NCBI RefSeq assembly: GCF_037911135.1
Contig: NZ_JBBLYU010000001.1
Coordinates: 1,922,001 to 1,986,000 of the forward strand
Source of the DNA: Phaeobacter sp. A36a-5a
GTDB taxonomy: Bacteria; Pseudomonadota; Alphaproteobacteria; Rhodobacterales; Rhodobacteraceae
Direction of reading: 5' to 3'
DNA: 64,000 nucleotides
Positions 62,509 to 64,000 of the stretch are shown here, piece by piece; position 1 is the first letter of the stretch; every line of letters starts with the position of its first letter. The notes under the pieces were generated by a model. That model was not told where the DNA came from. It did not search any database and was given only the letters and a program-made list of their open reading frames with translations. Made by a program: the position numbers and the translations under genes.

Positions 62509-63406
62509 CGGAAGTTCCTCTTGTCAGGTCGTATGAGGGCGGGTTCGAGCCCACCGCATGTTTGTCAGGGTCACGCATCAGCTCTGCCAGACCGTCCGCG
62601 CCGCCTTGCAGCCACATCAGATCATCGGCGTAGCGCTCGCGCAGCGCTGCGGATTGAATGTCGGAAAACGGGGTCCAGCGGCCCTCGCCGCGCGGCAGGT
62701 CGCGGGCGACGGCTGCCGACAGGCGATGCCGCAGGGTCGGCAGCCCGTCTGAGCGGTTGAGCCGATCCGAACAGGTGAACCGCGCCAGCCGCGTCCCGGT
62801 CAGGAGCGCCATCTGCACCTCTGGCCGGTCGCCATAGGTTTCATAGGGCAGCACCCGGATGCGGGTATTGGGCATGGCGCAGGCAATATCGGTGATCACA
62901 TCGCGCCAGCTGCGCGGATGGGTGGCGATCCGCCCCAGCAGCGCGGCCGAGGGCAACGGGTGGCCATTGGTCACCATCCGGGTCAGCAGCGAGGTCCAGA
63001 ACCGCTCCGGGCTGCGCAGGTTCAGCATCACATCGCGCACCTGCCCGTCAAAGGCGGCATCGAACCGCGCCATACGCACGCCGATGCTGCCATATAGCTG
63101 GCTCTGTTGCAGCAGGTCATTGGGACTGCCCATCATATTGGCGTCGCTGATCAGCAGCCGCGTGCTGCCGCTGGCGGCCTCGGTCGCGAGGCGCAGGCGC
63201 AGACGACCACGGGCGCGGGTTGCCAGGTCACGGCCTGTTACCGGGGCCGGGCCGGGATGGATGCCGTGGAACAGCCCGTCGCGGGTCTGGGCCGGTCCCC
63301 AGACCGCCAGCCCGTCACGGCGCAGCGCCGTTTCATGATGGGCAAGAAAGCCCTGAAAATATCCCGTAGCGCAGCGATGTGCGCCGATGTGCAGCATGAT
63401 ATCCAT
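62471..63406 (-). CDS. Sulfotransferase-like family protein
   Basis: A 311-residue protein. [17 protein letters not shown] (about residues 5-21) resembles the 5'-phosphosulfate loop of sulfotransferases (HIGxHKTGTTxxQ), but the usual Lys and Gly-Thr-Thr are altered. This casts doubt on PAPS binding. A second block ([15 protein letters not shown]) resembles the 3'-phosphate-binding region (R-x-P). The start is ATG 63406. Its last 38 bases overlap the mutase gene start. It may act on sugars or lipids; function is uncertain. Confidence 0.72.
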   Translation of the reverse strand: MDIMLHIGAHRCATGYFQGFLAHHETALRRDGLAVWGPAQTRDGLFHGIHPGPAPVTGRDLATRARGRLRLRLATEAASGSTRLLISDANMMGSPNDLLQQSQLYGSIGVRMARFDAAFDGQVRDVMLNLRSPERFWTSLLTRMVTNGHPLPSAALLGRIATHPRSWRDVITDIACAMPNTRIRVLPYETYGDRPEVQMALLTGTRLARFTCSDRLNRSDGLPTLRHRLSAAVARDLPRGEGRWTPFSDIQSAALRERYADDLMWLQGGADGLAELMRDPDKHAVGSNPPSYDLTRGTSDDDQNRRLAGSG

Positions 63407-63608
63407 AGCCGGTCCCGTCCCGTTGGTGGCGCCGCGCGAGGCGGACAGCCCGGTTTGCAGAGGCCGGGAGGATGACATGGGCAGGCTGACAATAGGGTTA
63501 ACGGCGGCTTTGGCCCCGAAGTGCGGGGTGGATTTTTTTGCCCGGCAAGCCGGATTGCCCATCGCAATTGGCGGGGCGGAGCATATATTCATCGCTACAG
63601 GAGAGCCG

Positions 63609-64000
63609 ATGAAACAGTTGTTTGTCTTTGGAAAAACCCGATTTTGGCCCGCAGTCCCAGCTGCGGGCGCCGCGTTGGCGCTGCTGCTGGCGCTGCCCGG
63701 CCCGGCCATGGCGCAGGAGCCTGCAACAACCGAGGCCGCAGATGGCGCGCGCGGTGAGACCGCAACGATGATGGTCGAAGGCACCGACCCCGCCAGCGCC
63801 GCGCAGGAGCTGCCGCAGACCGCAGAAAACCTGGCGCAGGATCCGATCACCCAGCTGATCCGCGCCGGTGACAGCGTCGATCTGGACAGTCTCCTGTGGG
63901 TATACCGCCCCATCGTGGTCTTTGCCGACAGCCCTGCCGATCCGCGGTTCCACGAGCAGATGGAGCGGCTGACCGACGGCGCCGAGGCGCTGCTGGATCG
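63609..64000 (+). CDS. DUF4174 domain-containing exported protein, 3' end cut by window edge
   Basis: At least 130 residues are visible. A long signal peptide ends near residue 36 (PGPAMAQE). An Ala/Thr/Glu-rich linker follows, then the start of a DUF4174 domain (LWVYRPIVVFADSPADPRF), a thioredoxin-like fold of unknown role common in Rhodobacterales. ACAGGAG precedes ATG 63609. The C-terminus is beyond the window. Confidence 0.82.
   Translation, partial: MKQLFVFGKTRFWPAVPAAGAALALLLALPGPAMAQEPATTEAADGARGETATMMVEGTDPASAAQELPQTAENLAQDPITQLIRAGDSVDLDSLLWVYRPIVVFADSPADPRFHEQMERLTDGAEALLD

Overview
The window is a 64 kb stretch of GC-rich chromosome from an alphaproteobacterium, almost certainly a member of the Rhodobacterales (marine Roseobacter group, near Phaeobacter, Leisingera or Ruegeria). 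Signs of this are the PHA gene block with a Paracoccus-type PhaR, a short ProRS, an HdaA-like gene, form II CoxL genes, methylmalonyl-CoA mutase, and dense gene packing with many ATGA overlaps. No rRNA, tRNA, CRISPR array, phage or insertion sequence was seen. Both ends cut through genes: a CoxL-like gene on the left and a DUF4174 gene on the right.

Layout. 1-4.5 kb: form II CO-dehydrogenase-like genes (coxL, coxS) with a MoeA-like protein and XdhC, all on the minus strand. 4.7-9.3 kb: the polyhydroxyalkanoate (PHA) block phaR, phaP, phaC and divergent phaZ, with CTGC-N3-GCAG boxes in each control region. 9.4-13.6 kb: small hydrolases, VOC proteins and a DUF4105 membrane protein. 13.8-15.7 kb: thrS. 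15.9-18.5 kb: a bufferin-type copper-peptide operon (precursor, DUF692 enzyme, DUF2063 partner, DoxX). 18.6-19.7 kb: a membrane protein, an ArsC-like protein and a cold-shock protein. 19.8-28.0 kb: a divergent GntR-controlled catabolic locus. 28.0-29.3 kb: thyA-folA. 29.7-32.1 kb: a surface lipoprotein and its Slam exporter. 32.2-36.0 kb: glyoxalase, MarR, sdhE, XRE regulator and aspartate aminotransferase. 36.4-42 kb: delta-class carbonic anhydrase, MATE pump, DUF2461, AhpD-like protein and PLP decarboxylase. 42.1-44.9 kb: parE followed by an AT-rich foreign-looking gene. 45-52.9 kb: a hairpin-rich gap, a molybdoenzyme, an HExxH lipoprotein, lolD/lolC and proS. 53-56.5 kb: AI-2E permease, hdaA and ppx. 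56.6-60 kb: nuclease-like, TerB-J, GNAT and VOC genes. 60.4-63.4 kb: methylmalonyl-CoA mutase and a sulfotransferase-like gene.

The strongest candidate for an undescribed system is the 19.8-28.0 kb locus. It combines a luciferase-like flavin monooxygenase, a flavin reductase with a Nudix-like tail, an alpha/beta hydrolase, an aldehyde dehydrogenase and a DUF1185 'amino acid synthesis' protein on one strand. On the other strand are a GntR regulator, a carboxymuconolactone-decarboxylase-like protein, a maleate-isomerase-like protein and an M24 peptidase-fold hydrolase. The two arms flank a perfect 12-bp operator-like palindrome. The gene content suggests oxidative and hydrolytic breakdown of a small N-heterocycle or cyclic amide, but the substrate is unknown. 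Two other systems stand out: the lipoprotein-Slam pair and the bufferin operon.
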